Source of the DNA: Demequina sp. NBRC 110056
GTDB lineage: Bacteria > Actinomycetota > Actinomycetes > Actinomycetales > Demequinaceae
DNA length: 64,000 bases
Reading direction: 5' to 3'
Assembly: GCF_002090155.1 (NCBI RefSeq)
Contig: NZ_BBRM01000002.1
Span: 62,001-126,000, forward strand
Every line of letters begins with the position of its first letter. Position 1 is the stretch's first letter. The notes beneath the pieces are model-generated. The model ran no database searches and was not told the origin of the DNA. It was given only the letters and a program-made list of their open reading frames with translations. Position numbers and translations under genes: made by a program. Shown in pieces: positions 26,937 to 36,950 of the stretch.

Positions 26937-29329
26937 GCACCCTTCACGATGCGCGCCTCGTCCCCGTGGCCGCGGCGGCATGGTGCGGGGCCGCCGCGGC
27001 CACCCACGGCGCGCCGTGGCTGGCGTGGGCAGTCGCCGCGCTGGCGGTGCTGGCGGGAGTGGCGGCCGGCGCTGTGACCAGCGCGAAGCTGAGCCTCGCC
27101 GGTTCCGCGCCCGTGCGGCACCGGCGGCACGCGTCGGCGCAAGGGCAGCGCGCCGCGGTGCGCCGTGAGAGCGACCGCGGCAGGTCCCGCGTCGTCCGAA
27201 GGGCGGCGCTCTCGGGGCCCACCTGCGCGCTCGTGGCGCTCGTCGTGGCGGCGATCGCAACGGTCTCGACCGCGCGCTCGGGTGTGAGCGAGGCCAGCGC
27301 CGCGGCGATGGCGGGCGCGGAGAGCATCACCGCGACGGTGCGCGTGGACGGCGAGCCCCGACCCCGGGGAGGCGACGCTGGCTGGATGGTCCCCGTGGCG
27401 GTCGTGCGATGGGAAGCCGCCTGCGACGCGGCACCGTGCGCCGCGGGACGCGGCGGCGGGCTCTCCGTCGTCCTCGACCACGCGGCCGTGCGCGGCGCCG
27501 TGTACGAGGTGGGCGGCAGCGTGTCGCGCGCCGACGGCGAGGAGGCCGTCATGTGGCGGCCTCGCGAGGTGCGGCCTGAGGATCCGGACGTGCTCACGGG
27601 CTGGCGGATCTCCTTCGCCGCGGCCACCGAGCACCTCGAGCCGCGCACACGCGGGCTGTTGCGCGGGATCATCGTGGGAGACACGACGTCGATGCCGCCG
27701 TCGCAGGTCGCGGACGTCCGCACCGCCGGGCTCGCGCACCTCACCGCCGTGTCCGGGGCCCACTTCGCCGTCGTGCTGGGCGCGATGGCCGCGGCCCTCG
27801 GCGCCGTGAGGGCGCGCGGCATGGCGCGGGCGGCGGTTTTGCTCGGGGTTGCCCTCGGGCTGGCCGCGATCGTCGGCCACGAGCCCTCCGTGGTGAGGGC
27901 TCTCGCGATGGCGTGCGCCGTGGCGCTCGGCGCTGCGTGGGGAAGACCGGCTCGCGGGCTCGCGGCGCTGTGCGCGGGCATGATCGCGCTGCTGATCCTC
28001 GACCCCACGCTCGCCGCCTCGTATGGCTTCGCGATGTCGGTGAGCGCCGTCGCGGCGATCGTGCTGTGGGCGCCGGTCCTCGCCCGAGCCATGGCGAGGA
28101 AGGTGCCGCCTGGCCTCGCGCGCGTCGCCTCCATCCCTCTCGCCGCATCCCTCGCGGTGCACCCGATCCTCGTCCTGATCGAACCCGTACTGGCGCCCTA
28201 CACCGTGCCCGCCAACGTCGTCGCCGGCGTCGCCGTCCTGCCCGCGATGCTGGTCGGGCTGCTGACGCTCCTGGTCGCTCCCGTCAGCCTCGCAGCGGGT
28301 CAGCTGCTCGCCGACCTGGGTGGGGTCGTGGTCGGGGCGATCGATCTGGTCGCTCGCGTCGCGGCGAGCGCACCCGGTGCGCGCCTGGACTGGCCCGCAG
28401 GTCCCGCGGGAGCGGCACTCGCGGGGCTCGTGCTGGCGGGCGCGATCATGGCGACGATGCAGCTGCCGGGCCCGGCGAGGACCCGTCGGGCGCTGGCGGC
28501 CGTCGCGGCGGTGGTCGCGAGCGCGAGCCTCGTGGCGGGGATCTCCGCCGGCCCGACGGGCGACCCTGTGCTGCCTCGCTGGGACGTGGTCGCGTGCGAC
28601 GTCGGCCAGGGGGACATGCTGCTGCTCCGAGCCGGACCCTCGAGCGCGGTGGTGATCGACACGGGCCCATCGGCGACGGCCGCGCGTGCCTGCCTCGACG
28701 CGCATGGTGTGGTGGCGGTGCCCTTGCTCGTCGTCACGCACCCACACGCCGACCACGACGGGGGTGTCGCTGGCGTCCTCGCCGTCGCACGGGTCGACGA
28801 GGCGTGGGTCGGGGCCGGCTCTCGCGATGCGCGCTCGACCGCTCTGCTGAGTATGGAAGGGGTGGGCGTGAGCACCCCACGTTTCGCCGCGACGGCGACT
28901 CGCGGCACCGTGGCGATCACGGTGGTCAGCCGCCTTCACGCCGACGCGGGGACCGAGGGCAACGACGCGAGCATCGCCGTGCTCGGGACCGCCGCAGGTG
29001 CGACGGTGCTCGCTCTCGGCGACCTCGAGTCGCGGGGCCAGGCGGAGGTCGCCGACGCGTTAGGGGATGGCGTGACGGTCGACGCGGTGAAGGTGGCGCA
29101 CCACGGCTCGGCCGACCAGGACCCGCGCTTGGCGTCGCTCGTGCGGGCGCAGGTGGCGCTCGTGAGCGCCGGCGCCGACAACCGCTACGGCCATCCGTCC
29201 CCGGAGGCGCTCCGCCTCTACGGCGCGGACGCGGTGATCCTCCGCACGGACACGTGCGGCACCGTCGCGGTCGCGCGTGATGCAGGCGAGATCGCGTGGT
29301 CCGAGTGTCCGACCGACGTGGCACGCTAG
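26933..29329 (+). CDS. comEC: Competence channel protein ComEC/Rec2
   Basis: 798 aa. About ten membrane segments form the DNA-uptake channel; the central ComEC competence domain includes LAHLTAVSGAHFAVV. From ~560 a metallo-beta-lactamase-like domain follows, with VTHPHADHDGG (His603 region), likely the nuclease that degrades one strand. Complete and coupled to comEA by GTGA. The presence of both suggests natural transformation or its remnant. Confidence 0.95.
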   Translation: MSTLHDARLVPVAAAAWCGAAAATHGAPWLAWAVAALAVLAGVAAGAVTSAKLSLAGSAPVRHRRHASAQGQRAAVRRESDRGRSRVVRRAALSGPTCALVALVVAAIATVSTARSGVSEASAAAMAGAESITATVRVDGEPRPRGGDAGWMVPVAVVRWEAACDAAPCAAGRGGGLSVVLDHAAVRGAVYEVGGSVSRADGEEAVMWRPREVRPEDPDVLTGWRISFAAATEHLEPRTRGLLRGIIVGDTTSMPPSQVADVRTAGLAHLTAVSGAHFAVVLGAMAAALGAVRARGMARAAVLLGVALGLAAIVGHEPSVVRALAMACAVALGAAWGRPARGLAALCAGMIALLILDPTLAASYGFAMSVSAVAAIVLWAPVLARAMARKVPPGLARVASIPLAASLAVHPILVLIEPVLAPYTVPANVVAGVAVLPAMLVGLLTLLVAPVSLAAGQLLADLGGVVVGAIDLVARVAASAPGARLDWPAGPAGAALAGLVLAGAIMATMQLPGPARTRRALAAVAAVVASASLVAGISAGPTGDPVLPRWDVVACDVGQGDMLLLRAGPSSAVVIDTGPSATAARACLDAHGVVAVPLLVVTHPHADHDGGVAGVLAVARVDEAWVGAGSRDARSTALLSMEGVGVSTPRFAATATRGTVAITVVSRLHADAGTEGNDASIAVLGTAAGATVLALGDLESRGQAEVADALGDGVTVDAVKVAHHGSADQDPRLASLVRAQVALVSAGADNRYGHPSPEALRLYGADAVILRTDTCGTVAVARDAGEIAWSECPTDVAR

Positions 29330-29333
29330 TGCC

Positions 29334-30317
29334 ATGCCGCCACGCTCCCGCGCTCCCGAGGCCACCTGGCACCGCGCCAAGCCCGCCCCGCTGGTCCTCG
29401 TGAGCGGGCCCGAGGCGCTGCTGGCTTCGCGCGCCGTCGAACGCATCCATCACGCGATGGGCGCGGGCATCGCGACCACCACGCTCGACGCCGGCGCCTA
29501 CACGTCTGGCGCGCTGCTCGCGGCGGCGAGCCCGTCGCTGTTCGACGAGCCCGGACTGGTGGTGGTCGAGGGCGCCGAGGCGATGAACGACGCGTTCCTG
29601 TCCGACGCGCTCGCGTACGCGGCGGCGCCGGAGCAGGACGTCGTCGTCGTGATCCGCCACGGCGGAGGGGTGCGCGGCAAGAAGCTGCTGGACACGCTGC
29701 GCAAGGGCGGAGTGCCGGAGTACACCTGCCCGGCGGTCAAGCGCGACGGCGAGTTCGCGGACTTCGCTGCCGCGGAGTTCGAGCGCGCGAAGCGCCCTGT
29801 GCAGGCGGCCGTGGTGCGCCGCCTCGTCGACGCCGTCGGCCCGGACCTGCCCGAGCTCGCCGCCGCCTGTCAGCAGCTGATCGGCGACGTCGAGGGCACG
29901 ATCGACGCGGACGCGGTGACGCGCTACTACGGGACTCGAGTCAACGCCACCGCCTTCTCCGTCGCCGATGCCGCGGTGGCTGGCGACGCCAAGGAGGCGG
30001 TGTCCCTCGTGAGGCACGCCCTCGCCGCCGGCGTCGATCCCGTCCCGCTCAACGCGGCGCTCGCCGCCAAGCTCCGCACGCTGGCCAAGGTGGGAGCCTC
30101 TCGCGGCAGGGGATTGGACCCCACACGCGACCTCGGGGTCCCGCCCTGGCAGGTCGACCGTGCCCGCCGCGAGCTGCGGCGGTGGAACGCCGAGACGCTC
30201 GGCCAGGCGATCGAGGTGGTCGCCCAGGCGGATGCGGAGATCAAGGGTGCGGGCCGGGCGCCGGCCTTCGCCTTGGAGCGAGCCGTGCGCACCATCGCGC
30301 AGCTCGCGAGCGGCTGA
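29334..30317 (+). CDS. holA: DNA polymerase III subunit delta
   Basis: 327 aa. Clamp-loader subunit that opens the beta clamp. Typical order AAA-like fold then helical collar; LVLVSGPEALLASRAVERI, SLFDEPGLVVVEGAE, and a C-terminal AFALERAVRTIAQL helix. ATG 29334 is preferred over an upstream in-frame start inside comEC. Standard comEA-comEC-holA-rpsT synteny. Confidence 0.93.
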   Translation: MPPRSRAPEATWHRAKPAPLVLVSGPEALLASRAVERIHHAMGAGIATTTLDAGAYTSGALLAAASPSLFDEPGLVVVEGAEAMNDAFLSDALAYAAAPEQDVVVVIRHGGGVRGKKLLDTLRKGGVPEYTCPAVKRDGEFADFAAAEFERAKRPVQAAVVRRLVDAVGPDLPELAAACQQLIGDVEGTIDADAVTRYYGTRVNATAFSVADAAVAGDAKEAVSLVRHALAAGVDPVPLNAALAAKLRTLAKVGASRGRGLDPTRDLGVPPWQVDRARRELRRWNAETLGQAIEVVAQADAEIKGAGRAPAFALERAVRTIAQLASG

Positions 30318-30355
30318 CGCAGTCCCGCGCACGCCGCCTCCACCGGGGAAAGCAG

Positions 30356-30389
30356 AAGCCCCGACCACGCCAGCGGCGTGTCGGGGCTT
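30356..30389. terminator. Bidirectional terminator between holA and rpsT
   Basis: Inverted repeat with arms at 30356-30370 and 30376-30389 (one bulged C), GC-rich stem flanked by AAG/CTT. It lies between the convergent holA and rpsT stops and can serve both. Confidence 0.8.
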
Positions 30390-30407
30390 GAGCTGAGCGA
30401 GGCGCGC

Positions 30408-30668
30408 TTAGAGAGCGGCGACCTGCTTCGCGAGGGCCGACTTGCGGTTCGCGGCCTGGTTCTGGTGGATGACACCCTTCGAGACGGCCTTGTCGAGCTT
30501 GACGCTGGCGTTCTTGAGGGCGGTCTCGGCGGCGGACTTGTCGCCGGCGGCGATGGCCTCGCGCACCTTGCGGACGTTCGTCTTGAGCTCGGACTTGACG
30601 GCGACGTTGCGCTGGCGAGCCTTCTCGTTGGTGCCGATGCGCTTGATCTTGGACTTGATGTTAGCCAC
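30408..30668 (-). CDS. rpsT: 30S ribosomal protein S20
   Basis: 86 aa, strongly basic, helical; [20 protein letters not shown] start and [19 protein letters not shown] end are diagnostic. Binds 16S rRNA early in 30S assembly. GTG start with AAGGAT seven bases upstream. Confidence 0.98.
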   Translation of the reverse strand: MANIKSKIKRIGTNEKARQRNVAVKSELKTNVRKVREAIAAGDKSAAETALKNASVKLDKAVSKGVIHQNQAANRKSALAKQVAAL

Positions 30669-30739
30669 GTGGGATCCTTCTGCGATGGTGAAAGTTGGTC
30701 AGTGGAGCGCGAGCGCGCGCTCACACACGGCTTCCCATC

Positions 30740-31261
30740 CTACCAGTGATGGAGCTCGGAAAGCGAATGGCTGACCTCGTCGAAGCGACGGCGATCCAGC
30801 ACGGCGCCCTCTCGGCGCACGGCGCCGGGGTCGACACGCACGATTCTATCGAGTCTCACCTCTGACGGACGCCGCTGCCGATCCCAGGCGCCCGTACCGA
30901 TGTCCATCCAGTAGCGACCCCACCGCGCCTCCTGGGCGGCGTCGAGATCGTGGTCCTTGCTCGTCAGCTGCAGCGCGAGCAGCCAGTCGCCCTCGCGCCC
31001 GATGAGCAGCACCGGCCGATCCTTGCCGCGGGAGTGGTCCTCCTCGAATGGGACCCATGTCCAGACGATCTCGCCAGGATCGGGCCGGCCGTCGGGGCGC
31101 GGGGCGTAGCGGACGTCGACGCGGCCGGTGAAGTCGCCGGGGTAGTGGTGTTCGGCGCCGGGCCGACGCGCGGGCGCGCGGCGCTTGGCTCGTCGGGTGG
31201 CCCGGGCGGCTGCCAGGCCGACGGCGCCGGCGGCCAGGATGGCGAGTATCAGCGGTTCCAC
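30740..31261 (-). CDS. Membrane-anchored PemK/MazF-like protein without antitoxin
   Basis: 173 aa. N-terminal membrane segment (LILAILAAGAVGLAAA), an arginine-rich stop-transfer, then a PemK/MazF-like SH3 barrel (PGEIVWTWVPFEEDHSRGKDRPVLLIG, LALQLTSK). MazF proteins are mRNA endonucleases. Here no antitoxin-sized gene is adjacent, and the anchor is atypical, so a conventional toxin role is uncertain. GTG start with TAGGGT (31268-31273) 6 nt upstream: leaderless. Confidence 0.8.
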   Translation of the reverse strand: MEPLILAILAAGAVGLAAARATRRAKRRAPARRPGAEHHYPGDFTGRVDVRYAPRPDGRPDPGEIVWTWVPFEEDHSRGKDRPVLLIGREGDWLLALQLTSKDHDLDAAQEARWGRYWMDIGTGAWDRQRRPSEVRLDRIVRVDPGAVRREGAVLDRRRFDEVSHSLSELHHW

Positions 31262-31319
31262 AGCGCGACCCTAGCGCGTGGCGACGCAGCGGCGCGGAGC
31301 CGCGAAGCGGGGCAGGGGA

Positions 31320-33074
31320 TCAGGCGGACGTCGTCGCGCCGCGGTGGCGCAGCGACGTGAGATGCGCGACGCCGGGAGCGGTGAAGGTGATCTCCTCGGG
31401 CGGGAGCGGGTGGCCGAAGAGGTAGCCCTGCCCGAGCGCCCAGCCGTGCTCGCGTGCGCGTCGGTACTGGGCCTCGGTCTCGACGCCCTCGATCACGCCG
31501 TACATGCCGAGGCTGTCCGACAGGTTCGCGATGGCGGTCGAGATGCGGTCGCCGGTGGACCGGTCGCCGAGGCGCAGGGTGAACTCGCGCGCGAGCTTGA
31601 GTCCCGCCACCGGGTTCTGGAGGACGGAGGACAGTGCCGAGTAGCCGGTGCCGAAGTCGTCGAGGATGAGGTCGACGCCCATCGACGCGAGCGCCTCGAG
31701 GTCGCTCGACGCCGCCTGGGTCGCGAGCAGCATGCCCGACTCGGTGATCTCCAGGCCCAGACGCGACGGGTCGACCCCCGTGTCGTCGAGGGCGCCCCGG
31801 ACGACCCGCGTGAGGTCGGCTCCGCCGATCTGACGCGTGGACACGTTCACGAGGACCTTGCCCTCGAAGACCGGGTTCGCGGCGATGAACCGGCACGCCT
31901 CGTGGATCACGAACGCGCCGAGCGGCACCACGAGGTTGGCGTCCTCGCAGATCTCGATGAAGTCCTGGGGCAGCAGCAGGCCGCGGTGGGGGTGCTGCCA
32001 GCGCACGAGCGCCTCGAAGGCCACCGTCTCGCGCGTGGCGAGCTCGACGACGGGCTGGTAGTGCACCACCAGCTCACCCTCGTGGATCGCGGTGCGCAGC
32101 TCCGTCTCGATGGACAGGCGCACGAGCGCGCTGTCGCGCAGACCCGGGTGGAAGGTCGCGACGCGGTTGCGGCCCGAGCGCTTGGCGCTCGACATCGCGA
32201 GGTCCGCGTTGCGGACGAGGGTCTCGGCCGTCATGCCGTCCTCGGCCATGGCCAGTCCGGCGCTGACGGTGGGGGCCATGCGGTGGCCGTCGACCGTGAT
32301 CGGCGCCTGGATGGCCGCCATCACGACCGCGAGCAGACCCTCCGCCGCGCTCTGGCCCGCGATGTTCTCGAGGATCACGACGAACTCGTCGCCGCCGAGC
32401 CGCGACACGGTGTCGACCGGCCGCACGGCGTCGCGGATGCGCTGCGCGAGCGCGACCAGCATGCGGTCGCCGGCGTGGTGGCCGAGCGAGTCGTTGACGA
32501 GCTTGAAGTGATCGAGGTCGAGGAACAGGCACGCCATCGTGGCGTCGGTGGTCTCGTGGCGCGTCAGCGCGTGCTGCGTGCGCTCGAGCAGCAGCGACCG
32601 GTTGGGCAGGCCGGTGAGGTGATCGAACTGCGCGCGGCGCTCGAGCAGGTCCTTCGCCTTGCGCACCTCGGAGACGTCCTCCATCTGCACGAGGCAGCGG
32701 AAGGGGGCACCCGGGTCGCCGATGCGCGTCACGGTCGAGCGCGTCCATACGGTGTCGCCGGACTTGTGCAGCACGCGTGCCTGCAGCTGGAAGTAGGGGA
32801 GGTCGCCGGAGGCGAGACCCTCCCGCAGCTCGGCGTCGCGGCCGGCGTCGTCGGGGTGGATGAGGGACTCGGCGACCGCGCCGGCGACCTCGTGGACCGC
32901 GTAGCCGAGGATCGCGGCGAAGGGTGCGTTGGCCTCGACGATCAGCCCCTGCTCGTCCACGATCGCCATGCCGATCGGGGAGCTGCTGAACGTCTGCCGG
33001 AACAGCTCGTCGTCGTGCGTCACGTCGTACGCCTCCTGAGACCTTGCCTTGCGGCGGGCCATCTCCGCCGTCAC
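31320..33074 (-). CDS. PAS-GGDEF-EAL cyclic-di-GMP protein
   Basis: 584 aa, soluble. PAS domain (~25-125, [18 protein letters not shown]), diguanylate cyclase domain with intact RLGGDEF, then EAL phosphodiesterase domain with [25 protein letters not shown], a lysine in LKLAREF, EGVET and LGQGYLFG. The metal and catalytic residues I know are present, so both activities are possible. Divergent from lepA. GTG 33074 has GATAAA 5 nt upstream; ATG 33062 is an alternative start. Confidence 0.92.
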   Translation of the reverse strand: MTAEMARRKARSQEAYDVTHDDELFRQTFSSSPIGMAIVDEQGLIVEANAPFAAILGYAVHEVAGAVAESLIHPDDAGRDAELREGLASGDLPYFQLQARVLHKSGDTVWTRSTVTRIGDPGAPFRCLVQMEDVSEVRKAKDLLERRAQFDHLTGLPNRSLLLERTQHALTRHETTDATMACLFLDLDHFKLVNDSLGHHAGDRMLVALAQRIRDAVRPVDTVSRLGGDEFVVILENIAGQSAAEGLLAVVMAAIQAPITVDGHRMAPTVSAGLAMAEDGMTAETLVRNADLAMSSAKRSGRNRVATFHPGLRDSALVRLSIETELRTAIHEGELVVHYQPVVELATRETVAFEALVRWQHPHRGLLLPQDFIEICEDANLVVPLGAFVIHEACRFIAANPVFEGKVLVNVSTRQIGGADLTRVVRGALDDTGVDPSRLGLEITESGMLLATQAASSDLEALASMGVDLILDDFGTGYSALSSVLQNPVAGLKLAREFTLRLGDRSTGDRISTAIANLSDSLGMYGVIEGVETEAQYRRAREHGWALGQGYLFGHPLPPEEITFTAPGVAHLTSLRHRGATTSA

Positions 33075-33171
33075 CAGGCTTTATCGGCAGGTTCGGCGCA
33101 CGCATGAGGATGGATGGGGACGTGGGATGATGGAGCCTGCCCTGTCACCCGACCCCGAGGGAACCTCTCCC

Positions 33172-35025
33172 GTGTCTTCCGACCCCCGCATCGAGCCTGC
33201 CGCGACGGCGCCGGACCTCATCCGCAACTTCTGCATCATCGCGCACATCGATCACGGCAAGTCCACCCTTGCCGACCGCATGCTCGGCATCACCGGCGTG
33301 CTCGAGGCGCGCCTGCAGAAGGCGCAGTACCTCGACCGCATGGACATCGAGCGGGAGCGCGGCATCACCATCAAGTCCCAGGCCGTGCGCATGCCGTGGG
33401 CCGTGGACGGCGAGCCTTACGCGCTCAACATGATCGACACCCCCGGCCACGTGGACTTCACCTACGAGGTGTCCCGCTCGCTCGCCGCGTGCGAGGGCGC
33501 GATCCTGCTGGTCGACGCCGCCCAGGGGATCGAGGCGCAGACCCTCGCGAACCTGTACCTCGCCATGGAGAACGACCTGGTGATCATCCCGGTCCTCAAC
33601 AAGATCGACCTGCCCTCGGCTGACCCCGAGCGCTACGCCGCCGAGCTCGCGCAGCTCATCGGCTGCGAGCCTGAGGACGTGCTGCGCGTGTCGGGCAAGA
33701 CCGGTGAGGGCGTCGAGGCGCTGCTCGACCGCGTCGTGCGCGACATCCCCGCTCCCGTCGGCGACGCGTCCGCGCCGACCCGCGCGATGATCTTCGACTC
33801 CGTGTACGACACGTACCGCGGCGTCGTCACGTACGTCCGCGTGGTGGACGGCTCGCTCAAGCCGCGCGAGAAGATCGCCATGATGTCGACGCTCGCGACG
33901 CACGACCTGCTCGAGATCGGCGTCATCAGCCCCGAGCCCAAGCCCACCAAGGGTCTCGGCGTCGGCGAGGTCGGCTACCTCATCACGGGTGTGAAGGACG
34001 TGCGCCTGTCGAAGGTGGGCGACACCGTCACCACGGCCGCGCGCCGCGCCGAGACCTCGCTTGGCGGGTACCGCGACCCCAAGCCGATGGTCTACTCGGG
34101 CCTGTTCCCGCTCGACGGCTCGGACTTCCCGATCCTGCGCGACGCCCTCGACAAGCTCCAGCTGAACGACGCGTCCCTCGTGTACGAGCCCGAGAGCTCG
34201 GTCGCCCTCGGCTTCGGCTTCCGCTGCGGCTACCTGGGCCTGCTGCACCTGGAGATCGTGCGTGACCGCCTCGAGCGGGAGTTCGGCATCGAGCTGATCT
34301 CGACCGCTCCGAACGTGGTCTACGAGGTGGAGATGGAGGACGGCAAGATCGTCACCGTCACGAACCCCTCCGAGTTCCCGGGCGGCAAGATCGCCCAGGT
34401 GCGCGAGCCGGTCGTCAAGGCGTCCATCCTCGTGCCCAGCGAGTTCATCGGCACCGTCATGGAGCTGTGCCAGGAGCGTCGGGGCCAGATGGGCACCATG
34501 AACTACCTGTCCGAGTCGCGCGTCGAGATGCACTACACGCTGCCGCTCGCGGAGGTCGTCTTCGACTTCTTCGACCAGCTCAAGTCGCGCACCCGCGGCT
34601 ACGGCTCGCTCGACTACGAGCCCGCCGGCGACCAGGCTGCGGACCTCGTGAAGGTCGACATCCTGCTGCAGGGCGAGCCCGTCGACGCGTTCAGCGCGGT
34701 GGTGCACAAGGACGCCGCCTACTCGTACGGGTTGTCGATGGTGACCAAGCTGAAGGACCTCATCGACCGACAGCAGTTCGAGGTCCCCATCCAGGCCGCG
34801 ATCGGCGCGCGCGTCATCGCTCGCGAGACCATCCGCGCCATCCGCAAGGACGTCCTGGCCAAGTGCTACGGCGGCGACATCTCCCGTAAGCGCAAGCTGC
34901 TCGAGAAGCAGAAGGCCGGCAAGAAGCGCATGAAGAACATCGGCTCCGTCGAGGTGCCGCCGGAGGCGTTCATCGCCGCGCTGTCCACGTCCGACGACGG
35001 CTCGGACAAGGGCAAGAAGAAGTAG
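33172..35025 (+). CDS. lepA: Elongation factor 4 (LepA)
   Basis: 617 aa from GTG 33172. Ribosome back-translocating GTPase: G1 AHIDHGKST, switch [10 protein letters not shown]3 DTPGH, G4 NKID, and the LepA-specific C-terminal domain ([20 protein letters not shown]). GTG 33172 is chosen for its GAGGGA site 8-9 nt upstream and family length; ATG 33127 or 33130 would add 14-15 residues with less typical codon use. Confidence 0.96.
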   Translation: MSSDPRIEPAATAPDLIRNFCIIAHIDHGKSTLADRMLGITGVLEARLQKAQYLDRMDIERERGITIKSQAVRMPWAVDGEPYALNMIDTPGHVDFTYEVSRSLAACEGAILLVDAAQGIEAQTLANLYLAMENDLVIIPVLNKIDLPSADPERYAAELAQLIGCEPEDVLRVSGKTGEGVEALLDRVVRDIPAPVGDASAPTRAMIFDSVYDTYRGVVTYVRVVDGSLKPREKIAMMSTLATHDLLEIGVISPEPKPTKGLGVGEVGYLITGVKDVRLSKVGDTVTTAARRAETSLGGYRDPKPMVYSGLFPLDGSDFPILRDALDKLQLNDASLVYEPESSVALGFGFRCGYLGLLHLEIVRDRLEREFGIELISTAPNVVYEVEMEDGKIVTVTNPSEFPGGKIAQVREPVVKASILVPSEFIGTVMELCQERRGQMGTMNYLSESRVEMHYTLPLAEVVFDFFDQLKSRTRGYGSLDYEPAGDQAADLVKVDILLQGEPVDAFSAVVHKDAAYSYGLSMVTKLKDLIDRQQFEVPIQAAIGARVIARETIRAIRKDVLAKCYGGDISRKRKLLEKQKAGKKRMKNIGSVEVPPEAFIAALSTSDDGSDKGKKK

Positions 35026-35027
35026 CG

Positions 35028-36224
35028 GTGACCCGGGCCTCGGCCGTCACCACGCCGATGCGCGACTTCGGCGTGTACATCCACGTCCCGTTCTGCGCGG
35101 TGCGGTGCGGGTACTGCGACTTCAACACGTACGCGCCGGGCGAGGGTGAGTTCTCCTCGCGCGACGACTACGTGGGCGCGGCACTCGCCGAGATGGGCCT
35201 CGCGCGCGAGTCCATGGTGGGTGACGGGCGCCCCGCGCGGACCGTCTTCTTCGGTGGCGGCACGCCGACCATGCTCGACGCGTCTGCGCTCGTCGCGATG
35301 CTCGACGGGGTGCGGGCGACCTGGGGCCTCGCCCCGGATGCCGAGGTGACCACCGAGGCGAATCCCGACTCGGTGACCCGCGAGTCGCTGGCGACGCTCG
35401 CGTCGGCGGGCTTCACGCGGGTCTCGTTCGGAATGCAGTCCGCCGTGCCGCACGTGCTCGCGACGCTCGAGCGCACCCATCGCCCGGAGAACGTCGCCAA
35501 GGCGGTCGCGTGGGCGCGTGAGGCCGGTCTCGCGGTGAGTCTCGACCTCATCTATGGCACGCCGGGAGAGACCCTCGAGGACTGGCACGCGTCGCTGGAC
35601 GCGGCCATCGCGCTCGCGCCCGACCATGTGAGCGCCTACGCCCTCGTCATCGAGCCGGGCACGAGGATGGGCCGCCAGCTGCGCTCCGGCGAGATCGAGC
35701 CTGTGGACCTCGATACCCAGGCGGACATGTACGAGGCGGCCGACGCGCGCCTCGCCGCGGCGGGCTACGCCTGGTACGAGGTGTCCAACTGGGCCAGGGT
35801 GCCCGAGCAGGAGTGCCGCCACAACGTCGCCTACTGGACGAGCCAGGACTGGTGGGGCGTGGGGCCGGGCGCCCACAGCTACCTCGGCCCGCGCATCGGC
35901 GCCGCGGGCGAGGAGGCGCCGGCCGAGCGCTGGTGGAACGTGAAGCTGCCGCGTGCCTACGCGGCGCGGCTGGCAGCGGGGGCGAGCCCGGCTGCGGAGC
36001 GGGAGCCGCTCGACGCGGACGACCTCGCTCTCGAGGCCGTGATGCTGCGGCTGCGCCTGGCGGACGGCATGCCGGTGGCGGACCTGCCCGCGCCGCGCCC
36101 CGAGGCGATCGCCGCGCTGGTCGGCGACGGCGTCCTCGACGGGAGGGCGGCGCTGGCTGGCCAGCTGAGGCTCACGTTGCGAGGCCGGCTCCTGGCCGAC
36201 GCCGCCGTGCGGGCGCTCACCTGA
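35028..36224 (+). CDS. hemW: Heme chaperone HemW (radical SAM)
   Basis: 398 aa. Radical-SAM protein once annotated as oxygen-independent coproporphyrinogen oxidase. The cluster motif is CAVRCGYCDF, without the extra cysteine of true HemN, which fits HemW, a heme-binding chaperone. GGGTPTML and SFGMQS are also present. GTG start lies 2 nt after the lepA stop; lepA-hemW-hrcA-dnaJ order is common in Actinomycetota. Confidence 0.93.
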   Translation: MTRASAVTTPMRDFGVYIHVPFCAVRCGYCDFNTYAPGEGEFSSRDDYVGAALAEMGLARESMVGDGRPARTVFFGGGTPTMLDASALVAMLDGVRATWGLAPDAEVTTEANPDSVTRESLATLASAGFTRVSFGMQSAVPHVLATLERTHRPENVAKAVAWAREAGLAVSLDLIYGTPGETLEDWHASLDAAIALAPDHVSAYALVIEPGTRMGRQLRSGEIEPVDLDTQADMYEAADARLAAAGYAWYEVSNWARVPEQECRHNVAYWTSQDWWGVGPGAHSYLGPRIGAAGEEAPAERWWNVKLPRAYAARLAAGASPAAEREPLDADDLALEAVMLRLRLADGMPVADLPAPRPEAIAALVGDGVLDGRAALAGQLRLTLRGRLLADAAVRALT

Positions 36225-36243
36225 TCGCCACGACCGGTCGCGA

Positions 36244-36391
36244 CTGGGTTCGTGTAGACGTCGCCCATCCTGAGGCCGCGCCGGCGCGCAGCGCGTCGAT
36301 GCGGGTTCTGGTCCGCGTCACCTGACGAACCCGCATCCACACGCAGGAGTCATCGAGCGCCCGCGTGTGGGCGACGTCTACACGAACTCAG
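36244..36391. repeat. Nested palindromic element, copy 1 (~148 bp)
   Basis: Outer arms 36248-36267 and 36368-36387 are perfect 20-bp inverted copies (GTTCGTGTAGACGTCGCCCA type), extendable 4 bp outward with one G-T pair. Inside is an 11-bp hairpin, GATGCGGGTTC/GAACCCGCATC (36298-36308, 36327-36337). A further pair, CCACACGC/GCGTGTGG (36337-36344, 36363-36370), could form an alternative fold. It lies between the convergent hemW and DUF4870 stops. Shares end and inner-hairpin sequences with 51753-51906. Confidence 0.85.
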
Positions 36392-36403
36392 GGGGAAGAG
36401 TCG

Positions 36404-36859
36404 TCAGCGGACGAACGGGATGATGAGCGGCACCTTGTAGTACTGGCCGCCGTGCGCCTTGACGCCCGCGACGATCGAGATGATCAGCGCGTACAGCGCG
36501 TAGAGGCCCCACAGCGGCAGCGTCACGAACAGGCCGACGCCCAGCAGCAGCAGCCCCACGATGAAGGCGGCCGCGCCGGACACGAGCACGGTGATCTGGA
36601 GGTTGAGGTTCTGCTTGCCGTGGAAGTCGACCAGCGCGCTGCGCTCGCGGTAGATGAGCCACAGCACGAGGGGCACGACGAAGCCGAGGAAGCCTGCGCT
36701 CAGCACCATCGCGCCCGCTGCCACGACGTGGATCAGCATGGACCACATGCGGGCCTCGGACTCGAGCATCGGCTGCGGCGCGTACGGCTGCTGGGGGGCG
36801 GGCTGGACCGGCGCGGTCGGCGCGTGCTGCTCGTGCTGCGGGGACGTGTTCTCGCTCAT
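36404..36859 (-). CDS. DUF4870 membrane protein, paralogue 1
   Basis: 151 aa. Gln/Pro-rich soluble N-terminus (~40 aa), then three to four membrane segments with VLWLIYRERSALVDFHGKQNLN, the DUF4870 (Tic20-like) signature, and a conserved C-terminal YKVPLIIPFVR. Function unknown. It is separated from the next paralogue by a terminator and so has its own promoter. Confidence 0.88.
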   Translation of the reverse strand: MSENTSPQHEQHAPTAPVQPAPQQPYAPQPMLESEARMWSMLIHVVAAGAMVLSAGFLGFVVPLVLWLIYRERSALVDFHGKQNLNLQITVLVSGAAAFIVGLLLLGVGLFVTLPLWGLYALYALIISIVAGVKAHGGQYYKVPLIIPFVR

Positions 36860-36883
36860 GGCTCAAGAGTCCCAGACATGCCG

Positions 36884-36921
36884 AGGGCCCGTCATCGGCC
36901 ACACGACCGATGACGGGCCCT
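36884..36921 (-). terminator. Rho-independent-type hairpin between DUF4870 genes
   Basis: Perfect 15-bp inverted arms (36884-36898 and 36907-36921) with an 8-nt loop, 30 nt past the stop of DUF4870 paralogue 2 and upstream of paralogue 1. Confidence 0.85.
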
Positions 36922-36950
36922 GAGCGTCGTCAGGGAAGCGCCTCAGGGGG

